Of a stretch of DNA of 9,396 bases, positions 7,283 to 9,396 are shown in pieces (the first letter of the stretch is position 1; each line of letters starts with the position of its first letter). Origin of the DNA: Planctomycetaceae bacterium. GTDB taxonomy: Bacteria > Planctomycetota > Planctomycetia > Planctomycetales > Planctomycetaceae. The notes under the pieces are model-generated. The model was not told the DNA's origin. It saw nothing but the letters and a program-made list of their open reading frames with translations, and searched no databases. The stretch is taken from assembly GCA_016765335.1 (NCBI GenBank), contig JAESQE010000168.1, positions 2,504 through 11,899 on the forward strand, written 5' to 3'. Both the position numbers and the translations under genes were made by a program.

Positions 7283-7328
7283 AAAAAAGTAACGGCATCA
7301 CAATGTCTTATCAATGCAGTGCCGTTAC
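7283..7328 (-). terminator. Rho-independent terminator of the propeller/malectin gene
   Basis: Read on the minus strand, GTAACGGCA (7328-7320) pairs perfectly with TGCCGTTAC (7297-7289), a 9-bp stem, followed at once by six T (7288-7283). It begins 18 bases past the TAA at 7349-7347 of the upstream gene. The 22-base loop is long for an intrinsic terminator but the stem and T run are clear. It should separate this gene from the sulfatase 3 operon. Confidence 0.8.
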
Positions 7329-7346
7329 AACTATTCTTTGAAGCTG

Positions 7347-9215
7347 TTATTTGCCTTCAGAAACACGGATGACTTCGACCGCATTCAGAATTGGAGGCAA
7401 AGACTTTTTATCGCTTTGAGATTGCGAAGTCAGTTCAATGACTAAGTTATCTGTCACAACAACCCCCGAGAGTTCTTTGACTAAAGCTGTTCGCAACCCG
7501 CCAGATTCCGCATAGACATCCACGGCAGACAGGACAGTTTTTCCTTGAATTGAAACATCAAACAGTCGCTGACCTGCTTCTTTTACATTCTCATCCAATT
7601 CGGCAAAGTGCAAGCGAACATTGTACACACCAGCTTGTTCGTCTTTTCCAATTAAAGGCAACTCACAGCGAGACAGGCCAATCGCTTGTGAGGTATACAA
7701 CCAACCGGTTTCAGTTTCTTTGATAGAATTCGCCCGTGTATTGACGCTGTTGTATTTATCAGAACTTTCAAATTTCGGTTTGATATCCAAAGGTAAATCC
7801 AAGCTGGTCGCACGACTTGGCCTGGGACGCGGATAACTTAACCAGACAGTCCCAGAAGCACTACGGCGATCTCCAGGGGCACCCAGATTCAATGCCATGT
7901 TCTTTACGGGAGAAACTTTTCCGACCGAACTGATGATCGACCAATCATTGCGAGGTTCGCGAGGTTCCAAAACGATAGTTGAAGAAATCGAGAACAAACA
8001 GACGCAACCTGCGGATGATTCTGGAATCATTACCAGACCGTTGGCTACGATGGCGTTAATCCAACATCCGGTACGGTGTCCCGCAAAATGCCGAGTTCCT
8101 GAATCTGTTTTCAGATCATAAAACCCGGTGTAACCCGAGCGGAACATTAACATGTTCGGAGCAGCGGAGATCATTCCACAGTGATGACCAGATCGCATAA
8201 TACTCCAAGGAACTTCTTCACCAGTTAAAGGATGTTTTCGCATTTTTTGATCGCCGGTCGCTAAGTCGTAAGACCAAGGCTCTGCAAGAACCTGATCTCC
8301 AACGATGATCGGACGATGACGATAGTTTCCATCTTTAGACCAGATTTTGTATCCATCTTTGGCAGAAAGTGCGACCAATCGCCGACGGCTGAAGTTCCCT
8401 GCCATAAATTGTTGCCAATAATGACCGTTTGCATTTGCACCACACAACAAAAGCTTGTCGTTGTGATACATCAAGGTCAGACGTCCGCCCCCGATCCCGA
8501 TTTCGCTGCAATCGGTCACGTCAACTGGAGTGGCCCAGGCTTGTTTTCCGTCTTTGATATCGACAGCAACAGCCAATCTTAAATCGATTTTCTTCGCACG
8601 ATCTTCTGCGATCTCCCGTTCTTTTCCGGTCAGATTTTGAAGGTCGGATTTATCTTGTCGCAGAATGTCAGCTCGTTGCTCACTCGTGATTGAACTATCG
8701 ATGAAGTAAACCTGATCTGGTCCAATTGCAATGGTCTGGTGCTGAATGCTTTTGCCTTGATAGACCCAGGCAAGTTTCCCTGTATTGACATCGATGGCAA
8801 AAATTGCGTCCGTGTTATCGACCGCGGCTTTACCACGACGTCGTAACTTTTTCTCAATTTCTTCTCGGATCGTTGCAGTCCCAAAGATTTTCCCGTCCTG
8901 GTAGTCAATGTATCCCCACTGATGTTTTTCCTGCATCCCTTCTGGAAGATTATAGGTTGCAACTGTTTTTCCGGTTTCTGCATCAAGCCGAAAACACTTA
9001 TCGCCACTCATGTAGTACAAGCTATCGTCGCTGGCAACCAGGTTTCCGGGGCTGTTATTAAAGAAGACACCCGTTCGAATTGTTTCAGGATTTGACCGCT
9101 TCCAAAGGAACAAACCATTGTAGGCATCGTATGCCATGATGGTATCTTCACCCTGGATAAACATACGACCGTTAATCGACAGCGGGCCGACCGCTCCATC
9201 GTGGCGGTTAACCAT
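7347..9215 (-). CDS. PQQ-like beta-propeller protein with C-terminal malectin-like domain (5' end missing or broken)
   Basis: The ORF has 622 codons from ATG 9215. It carries repeated beta-propeller strands of the PQQ/BamB type, each with a D-x-x-x-G-x-x-x-W-like signature: about 28-40 (AYDAYNGLFLWKR), 75-88 (RLDAETGKTVATY), 139-153 (AIDVNTGKLAWVYQ), 217-230 (DIKDGKQAWATP) and 281-295 (SAKDGYKIWSKD). A family-typical block follows (CWINAIVANGLVMIPESSAGC, 384-404; LNLGAPGDRR, 442-451), then a malectin-like domain about 500-617 (YNVRLHFAEL, GQRLFDVSIQGK, LNAVEVI) that may bind carbohydrate. Real PQQ-dehydrogenase activity is not implied; such propellers are often binding or scaffold proteins. 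The ATG at 9215 is doubtful: it lies within the propeller, has no signal peptide, and family-like sequence (ELITGGLGVLWSGDPGEDA) continues upstream in the same frame. Its end is marked by the terminator at 7283-7328. Confidence 0.85.
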   Translation of the reverse strand: MVNRHDGAVGPLSINGRMFIQGEDTIMAYDAYNGLFLWKRSNPETIRTGVFFNNSPGNLVASDDSLYYMSGDKCFRLDAETGKTVATYNLPEGMQEKHQWGYIDYQDGKIFGTATIREEIEKKLRRRGKAAVDNTDAIFAIDVNTGKLAWVYQGKSIQHQTIAIGPDQVYFIDSSITSEQRADILRQDKSDLQNLTGKEREIAEDRAKKIDLRLAVAVDIKDGKQAWATPVDVTDCSEIGIGGGRLTLMYHNDKLLLCGANANGHYWQQFMAGNFSRRRLVALSAKDGYKIWSKDGNYRHRPIIVGDQVLAEPWSYDLATGDQKMRKHPLTGEEVPWSIMRSGHHCGMISAAPNMLMFRSGYTGFYDLKTDSGTRHFAGHRTGCWINAIVANGLVMIPESSAGCVCLFSISSTIVLEPREPRNDWSIISSVGKVSPVKNMALNLGAPGDRRSASGTVWLSYPRPRPSRATSLDLPLDIKPKFESSDKYNSVNTRANSIKETETGWLYTSQAIGLSRCELPLIGKDEQAGVYNVRLHFAELDENVKEAGQRLFDVSIQGKTVLSAVDVYAESGGLRTALVKELSGVVVTDNLVIELTSQSQSDKKSLPPILNAVEVIRVSEGK

Positions 9216-9396
9216 CGCGTCTTCACCGGGATCACCCGACCATAAAACACCTAACCCACCTGTAATCAGTTCGTCATCACTGCAAGCGGTGTCTTGCGGT
9301 CACAACTGGATTGAGACATAGCGAACTCCGTCGCCTTCGCTGGGAGGATGTCCAGCTTACTGATCAACCGCATCTGCTTGTACGAGCGGAAGCAAC
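9216..9396 (-). pseudogene. Upstream in-frame continuation of the propeller gene, interrupted by TGA and TAA
   Basis: Upstream of ATG 9215 the same minus-strand frame reads PQDTACSDDELITGGLGVLW and on into GDPGEDA, which fits the start of this planctomycete propeller family. A TGA at 9302-9300 breaks it (SIQL-stop-PQDT) where TGG (Trp) would differ by one base. Beyond it the frame is open for 18 codons (AGHPPSEGDGVRYVSIQL) until a TAA at 9359-9357, then open again to the window edge (LLPLVQADAVDQ). I infer that the full gene starts right of the window and is broken, or that the real start is internal with a decayed 5' part. The link for bases 9216-9299 is good; further upstream is weaker. Confidence 0.5.

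Larger units (their letters stand above)
7098..7346. other. Intergenic region between propeller gene and sulfatase 3
   Basis: About 250 bases with no gene. In minus-strand order it holds the propeller-gene terminator (7283-7328), a GAGAGGTTCTC palindrome (7232-7242), the GC hairpin/repeat copy (7201-7228), an A/T-rich stretch near 7162-7200, an imperfect hairpin (7143-7161, TCTCTAAG/CTTGGAGA with one G-T pair), then the sulfatase 3 ribosome binding site. The promoter of the sulfatase 3 operon should lie here, but I could not place -35/-10 boxes with confidence. Confidence 0.5.

Noticed and set aside
1..9396. CRISPR array, tRNA or rRNA genes
   Set aside because: No regularly spaced direct repeats and no cloverleaf or rRNA-like stretches were noticed on either strand.

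Overview
The window looks like chromosomal DNA from a member of the Planctomycetota (a Gimesia/Rubinisphaera/Rhodopirellula-type relative). The basis is gene content. It has several unrelated exported sulfatases, a LamG plus BNR 'sialidase-like' protein, and a PQQ-type beta-propeller protein ending in a malectin-like domain, all typical of planctomycete genomes. The lineage call rests on recognising these families by eye, not on a search. || Layout, left to right: (a) 1-230, the C-terminal end of an unrecognised plus-strand reading frame; (b) 231-506, an intergenic stretch with a GC-rich hairpin followed by T runs, carrying one copy of a 26-nt repeat; (c) 507-2132, minus strand, exported sulfatase 1 (motif CTPCR); (d) 2156-3569, plus strand, sulfatase 2, iduronate-2-sulfatase/choline-sulfatase-like (motif CNPSR), divergent from sulfatase 1, whose signal peptide lies in a different frame from the mature protein; (e) 3636-5441 and 5475-7097, minus strand, a probable two-gene operon of sulfatase 3 (arylsulfatase-A-like, motif CIPTR) followed by a LamG/BNR exo-sialidase-like protein; (f) 7098-7346, an intergenic region with the second, inverted copy of the 26-nt repeat and a rho-independent terminator; (g) 7347-9215, minus strand, a PQQ-like beta-propeller/malectin protein whose N-terminal part runs toward the right edge but is broken by two in-frame stop codons. 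|| Functional reading (inference): the three sulfatases and the sialidase-like protein carry, or once carried, export signals. They would act in the periplasm or outside the cell, removing sulfate esters and terminal sugars from a sulfated polysaccharide or glycoprotein. The three sulfatases belong to visibly different subfamilies, so they probably attack different sulfate positions rather than being recent duplicates. No formylglycine-generating enzyme, transporter, SusC/D-like pair, regulator or further glycoside hydrolase is visible, so this is at most part of a degradation system. || The points most worth a second look are the apparent +1 frameshift between signal peptide and catalytic domain of sulfatase 2, the two in-frame stops upstream of the propeller gene, the inverted 26-nt repeat copies bracketing the sulfatase/sialidase block, and the non-canonical sulfatase motifs. 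I did not find convincing evidence of a wholly new system, CRISPR array, RNA gene or insertion sequence.
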